64,000 nucleotides of DNA from Stropharia rugosoannulata (Eukaryota; Basidiomycota; Agaricomycetes; Agaricales; Strophariaceae), in contig JANCIK010000006.1 in the NCBI GenBank assembly GCA_028532985.1, positions 3,534,001 to 3,598,000 of the forward strand, written 5' to 3'. The notes below the pieces were generated by a model, which was not told the origin of the DNA, searched no databases, and was given only the letters and a program-made list of their open reading frames with translations. Positions within the stretch are counted from its first letter, which is position 1. The number at the start of each line of letters is the position of its first letter. The translations under genes and the position numbers were made by a program. Positions 36,048-48,900 of the stretch are shown piece by piece.

Positions 36048-38440
36048 ATGTTGGATAACGCCACAAAACTTATAATCACGGGTGGAACATTTACCCAGAG
36101 CCACGACAACTCATGGGCATCTCTCGGTACGCCGTAGTAGAAACTATGAAACATAAGTCATTTGACTCTTCGATAGGGCCATTACTTGCGGCCGTAGTGC
36201 CCAATGCCTTTCACAATGCCGATGCCCGTTATGATCCCCCTCGATGCCACCCGGAAACACGAGTTGCTATCCGCGATACTCTGCACCAACGCATCGCTGG
36301 CAATCTTAACCCAGAGACCCGTATTTCCTTCCTTTATGGTCCCGCGGGATCTGGAAAGTCAGCCATAGTTCAAACCATGGCTGAGGAGTGCTTCAGTCAG
36401 GGACGTCTGCTTGCTGGTTTTTTTTTCTGGAAGTCGGACAATACCAGGAACCACGCGAAAGGCTTTGTCGCTACAATCTGCTATCAGATGGTACAAAAAA
36501 TACCGCGAATGAAGGCCATTGTCTCGCACGTCATCGAAAATGATCCTTTGGTGTTCAGCAGGACGCCCGAGGTTCAAATGCGATCTCTGATCATCGAGCC
36601 TCTTCAGTGCCTACAATCGGAAGGCTTCTTTGATGGAAACACACCCCATCCAACTCTCATTGTTGTGGACGGCATTGATGAATGCATTCAGATCACAAAC
36701 CGACAAAATCTCTTGCACATCATCGCACATATGATCATTGCCACCCCAGTAACGGTTCTTGTATCTAGCCGCCCTGAGGTCGACGTCATGCACGTATTTA
36801 ACCACCACCCAATGCAAGGACTTTGGAATTCCTTTGTTCTGGATTCAGATTACCAATCCAATAAGGATATTCGACGCTTCCTTGTGGATTCATTCCAGCA
36901 AATCAAGTCGACTCACCCTTATGCCCATCGTATTCCCGTACTCTGGCCGGAAGACCGTGTCCTTAATACCCTGGTTTCCAAAGCTTCTGGGCAATTTATA
37001 TTTGCTTCGGTTGTCATTAAGTATATTTCGCAATTCAATGATCTACCCCATCGTCGCCTCGAGGTTGTTATGGGGCTCAGACCAGCCAACCGCGGATTAC
37101 CGTTTGCTGAACTCGATGAAATGTATAGCCATCTCCTGAGGTCTCATCCTGATATTGAAACAGTGCTCAAAATCATGGCAATTGTTGCTACATCATCTAT
37201 GAAGATCGCTCTACTGACTGCTGTGCTGAAGTTGGAACTAGAAGACGTTGAGCTATCGCTGGATCCACTATGTTCAGTACTTGTGTTGGGTAGATATAAA
37301 TATTCTCGATGGATTATACGACATGCATCGTTCAAGGACTTTCTTCAGGATAAAACGCGGAGCAAACAATATTTCATAGGTTCCATGGAAGACTGTCAAC
37401 TTCGTACCGCCCAACTGTGCCTTGATTATATCTGCGCCCATTCAAATGAGCAGGATTCCAGAGATGATGCATGGGATTATTTCCTGCATGCTATTCTAGA
37501 GCCAGATGTTTTCACGGACCCCTGGAACGATATGATAAATGGCATGTGTATGGACAAAATCTGGCCTTTAAAAGATGCATCAATCTTGTATAGGCTCTTG
37601 TATGAGCCTGAAGATTACAAGGTAAGCTATACTCAAACTGTATGATGTATACCCTTTTTACTCAACAGGTTAACTTAGGCTGACAGATTATATCGCTTGG
37701 TTGACAAAATGCTGCCACAACTTCAAGAACAAGTTCAAGTGTATCTGCTGCGGCCCCTCTTAACGGCAACATTGTGTTTATTTGCACTGGGTTTAGACCA
37801 ATGTATCCAACACTTTCGACATCCACGTGTACCGCGCACTATTCTCCAGACCGATTCAGACGTGGTGTTTGACTCCAGCGCATTTTCTATGTGTAGCGAT
37901 TATAAGTATGTGGGAAATCGCAAAGTCCTGTGGAGAACCCTCAAATATTCTGCCCCCAATGGCATCAAATTACTTAGAAAGCATTTCAACATCACATTCA
38001 TGGCTATATTTGCTAATTATCTGCGGAGATGTTTTGTTCCATTCAGGCTGCACGTCAAACCCGTTTGTGATTGTTGTCATGGACGGTACTATGGGATACG
38101 GGGCAGCAAAAATAAACCAAGGCAGTGGCGGAGTCGCCGTGTTTATCGACAGGCTGGAATAAAGACCTACAAGTATAAAATCCCTTATCAACATGACTAT
38201 TATCTGTTGACAGATCTCTACATTCTACCAACTGTCTTGAAAGAGTGTTCTCTAAATTATACAATAGCCGCATTTATCCAACAGCACAGAAACCAAATAT
38301 GCACTAATTACACACCATGGCGTCAGGAAGCTCTCCGAGTCATGCAAGAGTATATATATCGGAGCAGAAAGCAGTACTCGTCGGAAAACGAAGAAATTGC
38401 CATGGACTTCGCCAATAACAAAATCATTCTTACAAACTGA
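36048..38440 (+). CDS. NACHT-B: NLR-like NACHT NTPase with Cys-rich basic C-terminus
   Basis: Exons 36048-36126, 36177-37621 and 37679-38440 give 761 aa. Exon 1 encodes the typical basidiomycete start of such proteins (MLDNATKLIITGGTFTQ). NACHT motifs: Walker A GPAGSGKSAI (about residue 81), Walker B TLIVVDGIDEC (about 189) and VSSRPEVDVMHVF. STAND NTPases of this class act as signal-activated switches in fungal non-self or stress recognition. No WD40, ankyrin or TPR repeats follow. Instead, exon 3 holds a conserved segment CDCCHGRYYGIRGSKN, then RQWRSRRVYRQAG and a tyrosine-rich stretch. Frame intact. Alternative ATG 36113 would lose the GGTF start and is not favoured. It is almost a twin of the gene at 55040. 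Confidence 0.88.
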
Positions 38441-38621
38441 CGAGGAAATTGATTTTTCAACTGTATATAAACCTTTTGACTTTATCTACATGTACAAATA
38501 TATTTTTAATAGTGGCTGAGATCGTTAAGACATCAAAGACCGAATTTGGCCGATGTGGAAGTGAATTGGAAAGGGGTAAGTATTACGAGAATAGGGTTAG
38601 CATTCGCCAACCGGTGCAACA

Positions 38622-39349
38622 GGGTATTAGGCCTCCGGGTCCGGGTACAGACCCTAGTACAGACGGTGCTTGTATCTAATGACAGTATTAAGTACTCCTC
38701 TATCTATTCCTGTGTACTTTTAAAATATTGGTCTTATGCCACTCAGCTGGAGACAAATAATACTCACAGATGACTAGCATGTTAGAGCACCCCGGCTAAC
38801 TGGATCTCTTTAAAGAGTCAATGCACCTGCACTTCATGCAAATCCGTGGGAACATGTGAACATCTGTGTAATTGTGTTCATATCTCCGCAGTGAGAAACC
38901 AATATTATATATAAATTGAATAGTAGGTACTTTAGACGTCTGGCTAACTAATAGTAGGGTCTGATAGAGGACCCCTGCATTGTGGACATGTAGGAGAACA
39001 CTTGACGCAGGTTCACTAAGTACAAATCCGTGGGTACATGCTAAGTAGGCGGAGTTGATGCAGTGGGCTTGCAATTGATCCGATCTCGGCTAGATGCCGT
39101 GACACGGCACCCTACGGCATCAACAATATGCGTTGCGGGCTTGATGCTTTCGTTTGAAATGCGGCATGCGTACATTGACTTTTGATAATAATGTGCGCTT
39201 ATTTCAATTGTGCGGACCATTTATTAAGTTATGCACATCAAAATTCCAACAATGCGCACAGTTTTTAATTGTGCGCACTGAATCTTCAGTTGTGCGGACC
39301 ATTTTAACTAGTGTGCGCATTGTGTAATTTGTTGCGGGTGTCCACCTAG
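38622..39349. other. Intergenic with TGTGCG-rich stretch
   Basis: 38630-38670 has short CCGGGTxCAGACCCTAGTACAGAC repeats. 39190-39330 has many TGTGCGC/TGTGCGGAC words spaced 15-30 bp apart. No gene seen. Confidence 0.4.
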
Positions 39350-42300
39350 GGCAACACCCGCCCTGGGCCTTAAGGTGGGGTTTAATGACCGATTTACCCT
39401 TACCTAAATGACATCTCATTGCGTGCCATCGCAACCAAATCATCCTATGTGGATGCTCCCGCCCAAAATTATTCACGCAGGATTCCTGTTTTCAGCAGTG
39501 CATCTTGCATTCCTGTTGGTGTGCATCATCTATGTTGTATAGCAATTGAATATATTCCTAAATCCGGGCTTAGTTAGGTTATTTTTACATAGCTAATCTG
39601 ACCGGTCATCTGATGCGCGCCTTTCTATTTTTGGCTGCTAGTTGTTGACTATAGTAAGTACATATTATACTTGCAAGTATAATACTATTACACTGCTTTC
39701 CTTGTCTGCTTCAAAGTTCCGTCAATGCACAGAATACAGTACAAGAGTAGCCTTGTCTGTCCTCTGTTAAGCTTGGTAAGCCTTTGACCCTTTGTTGACC
39801 CTTGCTGTATGAGCATCGATGCTGCTAAGTTGTGCAAAGAACATGGATATGGATCCAACTGCCTCGAAGCCACAAGTAAGGTATAAATGGCTCCCATGTG
39901 GCACACTGGTTGTAACTTGTACCATGTTGTGTACACTTACCCTGGACAAACCCCGGACTTGCAACGGTTATTGGAGCAGCAGTTAAGTTGGCAGTGCATA
40001 TCCGAATGCCGTTACCCTTGCACAGCATAAACAGATACACTTGTACTAGGGGTGATTATGGGTACTCAGTTATGACATCTCAGCACAAGTGCTAATCTGT
40101 ACTGGCATGTCAGGCTCCGCCGTAGCACCACTTGCAGACGAGCAGTATACATGCACAGCCCCGTACAACAACCATTGCTCACTCAGTACCCGCTGCACCC
40201 GGTCCCGACTCCCATGCCCCCTCACATGCCCATGGACCTCCATCCATCCACATGCTGTGGCACTTGCACATGTATACACGCACCCCTGTTGTGCCTCCTT
40301 CCACAAATGTCTGTAGGCTGCTCTATGAGTACCAAAAGTCAGGCATCTTCCTCCTCTTCGAGTATGATACCTGTGAGTGTGAGCTGAAGGTTTTCTTTCC
40401 GTAGGCTGAGATGGCTAGGCCCTAAGTCTTAATCATGATCTCATGGTCTGCAGAGTGGACATGCGATGCCGCTCAACTTCTCAAGCCAGTCCTCCTTTAT
40501 TGTCTTCTGCATTTAGGACTGACAAGCGCTCGACAGCAACGCCTAGCGCAAACCGACATGTAATGGATATGCAGTCACGGCTGGACTTGACTCCCTCTGA
40601 GTGTGTGCATCTCATAACGCATACGAGCACAATGGAGTGCGAGTAATGGAGTGCGAGTAATACTGAGTACATACTCATCACTGTGCTTGAATTGCATTGC
40701 TAGCTACATGTATGTCTATACTCTAGTCTGGTCTAACCACACTAATATATAAGCAATAACAAGTAGAAACCAATATAATTAATTGCTTTATAGTATAAAA
40801 GCTGTAATGGTCATACCAAACCAGTTTCAATGAGATGTTTACCGCATCTTGTCGTGAATTGTACTTCAATGTCTATGATTGTGCGGTTTTCGTCTGACTT
40901 TTACTAAATTTTCCCTTTAGGTAGTGTTATTGTGTATCAATAGAAAGATGTATTTATCTCCTTTTTAAATGTGCATGTTTTGTGGCAAAAGGACGTCTCT
41001 GTGAGTTTTAATGCTTTTTTCTGTTTTCTGCATTATTTATTATTTGATGACCTATGAATCCCAATAAGGCAACTATTGTGATTTCTCACAGTTGTAAAGC
41101 ACGTCGCTATGCGACGCAACAATGTTGACATTGAGCTCGTCGTTGCTCATTAGCCCTTGTTGTCCCATGTACATCCAAGGTACGTCGGCCATTGGAAAGC
41201 AGGACTTTCAATTGACTGCCAGTGTCTCTGCCGCCGTCGCATGCGTCAATAGATGGTATCCCGCTGTAGAAGGGTGAGCCAGGAGCATGGATGGAGAGGA
41301 ACAGCAATTAGACCAGTAACCCGCCGTCATAACAAACGCTGCGCCGCCTCCCTCTGAGGATCCCCGTACTCGAGCATAGATATGACCAGTAATGTGCTGG
41401 CTAGCAGCAGGTATGCTTTGAGTATGCCTGGCATTCAAGCCAGAGCCGCAATACAGCCCTAAGCATCAAGCCCTCCGGCCCAAACTGCGTTATATCACGA
41501 ATCATACGCTTTTCTATTACCAACAATTGTCTATGTACATCATCATGCACCCGCCAATCCCCAATGGGCTTGCCGGATAGCCGCGATCCCGGAACGACCA
41601 GGCCATTGCGTGCGCACGGTGCAAAACACGCCTATGCCCGAGCCGGAGTTGACCCGCCTATGGTTGGACAAAGGAGGAAGGCGGGTGCTGTATTGCAGTC
41701 CACAACGAATCCCATGCGCCAACATCTGGTATATCCCGGCCGTCGAAGAGTGGAGTGTGGGCAGTGGCACTCCCGCGCCCAATGTCAAAGTCCGCCTGGA
41801 GCCTGTACACGCTTTCCCCAACCAATGGCGTGTCGTGCGCATAGGGCCAGCGTCGACAATCAGCATCCGCTCACTGCAAGCACGAGTAACAGGGGCAAGC
41901 CGACGATGGCTACGAGTAGCGCCACTCCGACCGCGTCCACCGGCGCTGCATTGGGTACTAGCAACAGAAGCGGTGGTATCGGGGTGCTTGCGGCGCGCTG
42001 ACCGCGACATTGTTCTCGATGTACCTTGGCTCGACATCGAGTCTGATGTCCGCCGTCATAGTTGCCGACACGCCATAGCTCGCCATACCGTGCACATCCA
42101 GGCCACTCTCACCGCCGTCCCCACCAACATCAGAAGCCGTGATTCTTGTGCTTTACAAATGTATCCTGCAGCACCGGTCATTGATGTCCAGCTGCTACCC
42201 GTATCCTCATTGTAACCCACCCAATCCCTACATCTCAACATGCGGTGATCCTTTCTATTCCACCATTTTCTGTCGATGATGCACATTGTCATGCAGCTGC

Positions 42301-42690
42301 CCTTTCCCGAAGGGCTTTCTGCGTGCGTCACGGTCTTGATATGAGCAATACATGGTGTGTGTGCACCCTTTCCTTTGTTTACACGTTTGGCCCCAGCATC
42401 TGCATTGAATTGGTAGTGGATATTTTCTATGAAATTCAATTGGTACCGCATACTGTGTAGTTACAACTTCGTTACAATTTCTGTGCGATCCTCACTGAAT
42501 TATCTCTACGATATTGCTACAACCAGAATACGCCACTTGCCCAAATCATCCAGTTCGGATTCTCAATGATTGGATCTGATTAAGATTGAGTCTATATTTA
42601 TAGATTTAAATGAGCCTCTTAGGTGGTTCTTTCGTGACATAGAACCCCACCTAAAGGTTCTCAAAACTGCTGCCAGTGGTGCGGGTGTCC
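39350..42690. mobile_element. Probable inverted-repeat-bounded element, decayed
   Basis: The left side has CACCCGCCC and, 20 bp on, CCTTAAGGTGGGGTTT. The right side read on the opposite strand has CACCCGCACC and later CCTTTAGGTGGGGTTC. These are matching inverted ends about 3.3 kb apart, though short and imperfect. Inside are coding-like fragments (about 39800-40400 and 41560-42215) without a recognised transposase motif. It could be a class II element remnant. The boundaries are tentative. Confidence 0.35.
41610..42215 (+). CDS. Unassigned open frame, 201 codons, inside the probable element
   Basis: The longest frame in the 39-42.7 kb interval (starts MRTVQNTPMPEPELTRLW, ends at 42215). Two other long frames overlap it (41564-42001 plus, 41543-42037 minus), all favoured by local high GC. 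No domain, signal peptide or splice partner is recognised. It may be part of a decayed transposon gene or chance. Confidence 0.2.
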   Translation: MRTVQNTPMPEPELTRLWLDKGGRRVLYCSPQRIPCANIWYIPAVEEWSVGSGTPAPNVKVRLEPVHAFPNQWRVVRIGPASTISIRSLQARVTGASRRWLRVAPLRPRPPALHWVLATEAVVSGCLRRADRDIVLDVPWLDIESDVRRHSCRHAIARHTVHIQATLTAVPTNIRSRDSCALQMYPAAPVIDVQLLPVSSL

Positions 42691-45600
42691 ATGTCAATGA
42701 AATGCGGCATAATTTGATTTGTAATGCGCCTCAGGCACGTTTTTTTTAAATGTGATAATAAATGTGCAAACGGACGCCCATAGGAGAGCAGAGCTAACAC
42801 ATCAAGAGGTGGGAAGAACGAACATGATCCGACACATGCCCAACGCGCGGGCGCAGCCCCACTGGGGGCGGAACGAGCCAGAGAAGGTGTCATGTTAAGT
42901 AAGTATCCTGGGAGATGAACTGAGGTAAACAGGGTGGCAGGGCGGTGCTCCTTTGTGCTGTACAGCTGTGTATTTATTAGCTCTGCTACTCAGTATACTG
43001 TGCTCTTAGCGGTCCACGGTAGCCTACCGTTAACAAGTTATAACTTTTCGAACCAATTCGGCGATTCCGGACCACCGGTCGGTCCGTGTCTCCCGCCCGG
43101 GGGCACGGACGTCGTTGAACTCTTTCCTACTGCGCAACCATTCCTCCCGCCCTGCTGACCGGTACCACAATCAAGGTTACGCATTAAACTTCAAATATGT
43201 CAGCATGGTACAGACCCTTCCCATTCCATCCCTTCGCTTCGCGCTCCACGCCTCCGAGATTCACCGAGACCCCGCCCGCCAGCAAGCACGCATCGTATTG
43301 TATACCCTCGCCCGATCCCCTCCGCTCCTTCTTATGTGCACGGGTGTTCCCTCTATCAAGTCTCCCCGCGATTTTATAGGCGCGGCGTCGTCGTGTATGC
43401 AGGGGCTGGGTTAGGTGTAACGCCATCCTGCTGCCCACCCACCCTTTCCCGGCGTCCCACTCTCTTCGCGCTACCGCCGTTACTCCCCTTCCCACTTGTG
43501 CTTCTACCCCGGTGATCCATCGAGCAGCGAGTACACATATCCTTCCCTTCCTCCGTTCTCCTAGACCAATGACGTTTCTCTCCCGAGGCAAGTACGTCCG
43601 GGGATCCACAAGGGCCCTCTGGGCTGCTTGCCTCTAGAGGGGCCTGTCGCCGGTCACCGGTCTACCTCCCTCCCTCCCTCCCGCCCTCCCCACGCTCGAT
43701 TGTCCGCAACTCCAATCGTCCCACACACGACCGACTCCCAAGTCCCGCGCTCCAAGCTTTTCAGATTGCGCCGGGGCGCACCCCGCAGGTCATCTTACCG
43801 TGCGCTGCAGCGCATCCCTACTACCGCAGTGCGCCACCTTCTAGTACGCATGACATGTATGCATTCATATTCAACATGCACGTGTCATTTTCGCGACGCG
43901 CGTTGACATGAACTGACGTCCTCCATCGACGTCCCGTCCCACTCCCTTCGCGCTACCGCTACTACTCCTTCTCACCCTCACGCTTCTACTCCTCCCTCAC
44001 GCTACGCACCCCCTCATGCTGCGCTCCCCCTCACGGTTTCAAGTATGGGTATCTATATCATTGTTGTATGTTGGACGTGCTGCATGCACTCCGTCACTCA
44101 CTCTCGGACTCCTCACTTCTCACTCACTCAGACGCTCAGACGCTCAGCGCTCAACATCCATTGTCCACACCTCCGTCCTCGGTCTGCGTCGAGCTTCGCG
44201 CACTTCACACGGCTCGCAATAGTGTAACGCTGAACATCCAACGTACATGCGGACTCGGACTGCACTCTTCCGTCACACGGTATACGTCTACGTCTACGCA
44301 CTGTGCGCCCGCCGCCAAACTCATCATGTATATTCGTGGGTGATCGGGCATGTTCGCTTCATCACTTCGGAAAACAATCGAAGAACAAGAACAAGAACTT
44401 CAAGAGAACCTTTGCATTTCGCGAAAAGGGCCTGCACCTGCCACACTCGTGTGTACAGATATGATATGATATCAGAGCGCACTAGAGGCACATGGATTAA
44501 TGCAGGGGGCGCCGCACCGCACGCGATCCCGCCAAGATCAAGATCCCGTACAAGTTTTTTGTACAGGCCTCGGAACTCTGGTCGTGCAGGACATGTTGCG
44601 CAGTTAGTCAGGCTAGGGCTATCACTGTCATACGCGTCCGCTGCTCTCGATGTGATACGACAGGGTCTAATGGACCTGCCAATGCGACGTCGTACGCTCA
44701 GAGGCGGTGCAGGCGTAGGCGTGGGTGAGGGAACGGAACTACCGCGGTGCAGGCGGGGAACTTCAAGGACGAGGGGGGTGGAACGTGCATTGGACTCTGT
44801 TGAGGACGGGGACGTCCAAATCACTTCGAGAGCGCTGTTTGTTCATGATGAAGCGCGTCGCGGCCGGCAATGTCAGGACGTGTATGTATACACGTAATGC
44901 GTACCAGTGGAAGGTGGAGCACTGGGAGAGGGATGCGCGTCCCTTACCCACTGAGAAGCTTCAAGGGCGGGGTCGTTACTCGGCTGTGTGGGACAATCGA
45001 GTTTGGGGACGATCGAGGAGCTGGGACTGAGGGAGGGAGAGAGAGAGAAAGGGAGGGAGAGAGGGGATAGATAGACAGGCCCGGGCTTGAGTATTGTATT
45101 CGCTTGACGCCCCACACTCGATGAACCGGCCTGAGTGGCTGAGGGCTGTGAAGTAGTTACGGAGCATGAAGAGCATGAAGCTGAATGTGGGACGCAGGGC
45201 GGGGCGGTGCTGCCCGAGGGCGAGCGTGGTCGATGGGATTGGCAACGTGAGGGGATTGGCAACGAGAGGGGGAACGTGGAGAGTGGCGCAAGGGGGACTG
45301 CAGTGGGTGATCACCGAGCAGAGTGAGGAGTTTAGTAGCGTGAACACGAACGCGAGTACCTAGCTCTGGACCAGGCCCTGCGGACCCGATGGCGTTGGAC
45401 ACCGCGCGTGCATAGCTAGAGCCCGGAGAATCTCCGGCGAGACTCGTGTGCATTGAAGAGGGGGATGCGTGCTCGTATGGTAAGCGCGCGGGCGCGCGGA
45501 TCTTGGGGTTGGGTGCGAAGCGGAAGGATGGGATCAGGAGGGGAGGGATCGGGATTAGCTATAGCTGAAATGGGTCGGCCCGGGACCCCCTCGGTATGCC

Positions 45601-45705
45601 AGCGCGGGAGTGATGTGCGGCGCATCGTTCCGGCTGGGTGTGGGGTGCAGAGCAAGGGACCGGATCGGCAGACTCGTGAGCCGGCGGGACGGAGGGTACA
45701 TGATG

Positions 45706-45710
45706 GAGGC
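45706..45710 (+). repeat. Target-site duplication GAGGC, left
   Basis: The 5-bp word GAGGC abuts the left LTR and is repeated at 50406-50410. The empty site in repeat copy A reads CAGAGGCATG (34446 region), confirming the insertion point. Confidence 0.85.
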
Positions 45711-45920
45711 TATTGAGCGCAGTGTATAAAAGATAGAATAGAATTAATTTATGGAGGCTCTACGAGCTCCCTTATATATGTAGTGTACATACTTCGAGAA
45801 CTATCTACAATGTACTCATGTAGAATGAAAGGTATATGACTAATTGTATTTGTAAGTCAGATGAGTAAGTCAAAGTAATTATGACTTGAGGTGCTGAATA
45901 TTCGAGCACCTACTCCAACA
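45711..45920 (-). repeat. 3' LTR of copia element (210 bp)
   Basis: On the minus strand it starts TGTTG and ends CAATA, perfect 5-bp inverted ends. It looks identical to the LTR at 50196-50405. It holds the word TATAAAAG near its right-hand end as read on plus. Confidence 0.95.
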
Positions 45921-48900
45921 CTCCCCCTTGCTCGGATATTACACCTATCATATGTGTGAAATCATGGTGCTTTACCCCAGCGAGTCCTTTGGTGAATATG
46001 TCGGCTACATTCTCGTCTGTACTGATATAGACAGTGTTGAGTGTGCCGTTCTCGACGTGATCTCGTAGGAAATGATGAGCTATGTCAATATGTTTAGTGC
46101 GTGCATGAAACTCGGGGTGATGCGCAATTGATATAGCCGCCTGATTATCAGAGAAAATTGTCGAAGTTGTTGGGACTGGGAAGTCGAGTTCTTTAAGTAA
46201 TGAGCGATGCCAAATCACTTGTTTGGCAACATGTGTAGCAGCAATATATTCCGCTTCAGAGGTCGAGAGTGCGACTGTGGCTTGCTTCTTCGAACTCCAT
46301 GCTACAGCGCCGCCTGCGATGAGTACGGCATATCCACTGACGGATTTTCTGTCCGCATCGTTTGCCCAATCGGCGTCGCAATATGTATTCAAGTCCATAG
46401 TTAGTAGGTCATCTGATCCGCCATAGGTGAGCCGGTGTGTTCTAGTTCCTTTGAGGTATCGAAATAATCGTTTGACAGCTGTCCAGTGCGCTGCCTTAGG
46501 GTTGGAGGTATACTGAGCAAGTTTATTGACAGTATAAGCGATATCGGGGCGTGTTCCAAGTGCTAGGTACATTAGGCATCCAATAAGCGTTGCATATCCG
46601 AATGATATTATTGAGTTGCCTTCCAACTCCCCCTCGTTGTCGGGATCTAGATAATCGTCGAGTTTGACGTTAGGATCCATGGGTGTGCCAACAGGATTAA
46701 TATTTTCCATGTGAAATTTATTCAGCAATGCTTCAATGTAGTGCTGCTGTGATAGGGTAATGATATGGTCCTCCTGTTGTATTTTAATTCCCAATAGAAT
46801 CGATGGTTTTCCTAGTGACTTGGTGTCGAAGTGTTTATTGAGTTCCTCCTCAATTCTATCGTTCTGAGCATCTGTGTTTGATATAGAAATAAAATCGTCA
46901 ACCCAAACAAGTAGGATAGTAAAGTCGTCGCCGTTCCGTCGAGTATAGCAGCAGTAATCAGTCTTGAGTTGCGTAAACTTCAATTCCTCGAGTGCACGAT
47001 TTAATTCGTGGTTCCAGACGTTCCCAGCTTGCTTCAGACCGTACAAAGAGCGTATAAGCTCGTATACTTGGGTTGTTCCATCGGTATATCCTGGGGCTTG
47101 TTGCATATATATTTGCTCCTTCAATTTTCCATGTAGATAGGCTCCCTTGACATCAAATTGTCGAAGCTTCCAGTTGTTTACAGCTGCGAATGCGAGTAGG
47201 GTGCGTAATGTTTCAAATCTCATGACTGGTGCAAATGTTCCATCATTTGAGTAATCGGTGCCAGGTTTCTGAGAGAATCCCTGCGCCACAAGTCGCGCCT
47301 TATATTTGATTATATTTCCCTTCTCGTCACGCTTCTTTGCGTAGACCCAACGACATCCTACGGGTTTCCGATCACCTGGTAAGTCCGCAGTCCTCCAAGT
47401 ACCCATTTTCAGCAATGTCTTCATTTCTTCGTCCATAGCAGCCCTCCATTCACTCGCCTCAGGTCCTGAAATAGCCTCCTCATATGTCTTTGGTAAGTCC
47501 ATATTAATTTCGTTTGATATAAGCGCTGCTTCATTTAACAGGTTCTCCCAGAGCTGTTCTACTGCCATGTTGGTTCGCTCAGATGCTCTCCCTTTCGCCT
47601 TAGATGACTCAGTAGGTCTTGTAATATCCACTGGATTGGTCGGTGCGGGAGACGCAGCTGGGGATGGGGTGTAACGAAGTGAAGGTATGCGAGACTGTGG
47701 ATTATTAATCATCTTGTAATCCAGAGGTTCATTCCGAGTGCGTAATTGTCGAGGATGTGGAGTGACGACAGGTGGTTCGGATATTGTATTTGTTGTGGAG
47801 TCTTCAGGGAATGTATCGCTTTTTGGTGTAGTTTGCGAGGCTGGAATGTCCGTGATCTCCCCCTCAGGCCGCAAACTTGGTACTTCAGTTACTTCTAGCT
47901 CATGTACTTCGTCATTTTCATTGAATGCAAAGTTCCGTGAGACCTTGATAGACCTGTGCTTCACGTCGTAGTACCTTATCGATTTTGATCCATCCATGTA
48001 TCCCACAAATACCATCTTCTTCGTCTTCGGTGCAAGCTTTGATCTATTTTTGGATTCATCCAGTATCCATACATCACTGCCAAACTCGCGAAGATGTGCA
48101 ACATTTGGCTTCTTTTTGTGCCATGCCTCGTAGGGTGTCATTGCTTCGAGTGCTCGTGTAGGTGCGCGGTTTCGTAAATATACAGAGTGCGAGACAGCTT
48201 CATCCCATAGATATGCAGGTAGGCCCTTTTCAATTAGCATAGCTCGTGCCAATTCCAGTTGTGTCCGATTAAATCTCTCGGCTACTCCATTCTGTGATGG
48301 TGAGTAAGGTGCTGTGGTCTGGATCTCGATTCCTCTCTCCTCAGCCCATTTCTTCAGCTTCTCGTTGACTAATTCCTTCCCGTTGTCAAAGCGCATCCAC
48401 ATTGGGAACTTTCCAAATTTCTGTTCTAATTTTAGACAGTGTCCTGTGATCCGGTCGTATGCGCTGTCCTTGCCGCGGAGAAATAGCACAGTAGTGTACC
48501 GTATTGCATCATCCGTGAATGAGATATAATATTTCCATTTTCCTATGGATTCCACGGGTGCAGGTCCCCAAACGTCGCTCATGAATCCTTCGCCTGCAAC
48601 AGTTGCTCTATTTTGAGCTTCCTTTGGAAATGATCGGTGGCTAAATTTAGCTTGAATGCAAGACTCGCATGTCTTCGAGGGAATGGATGACTGATCCACG
48701 TCTAAGCCATCCACCATATTCTCGGTGATCAGACGCTGAAGAGATGTCATAGATATGTGGCCGTAACGACGGTGCCACTGATCCCACGAAAGCTTGTTGG
48801 CAGAGGCATAGTTTGTCCGTTCCTGTCCTAGTAGCTGTGCGCGTGCATCCAGAATATATAATCGGTGTGCCTTGTGTCCGATCCCCATGATCGTGTTATT

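Larger units (their letters stand above)
35575..38621 (+). repeat. 3.05-kb segmental duplication, unit 1 (carries NACHT-B)
   Basis: From GGACATACGAATGAATTATG to GCCAACCGGTGCAACA this stretch matches 54567-57619 in direct orientation, about 19 kb apart, with scattered substitutions and few indels. Sequence on both sides differs. The unit holds a complete NACHT gene with about 470 bp of upstream DNA. Confidence 0.9.
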
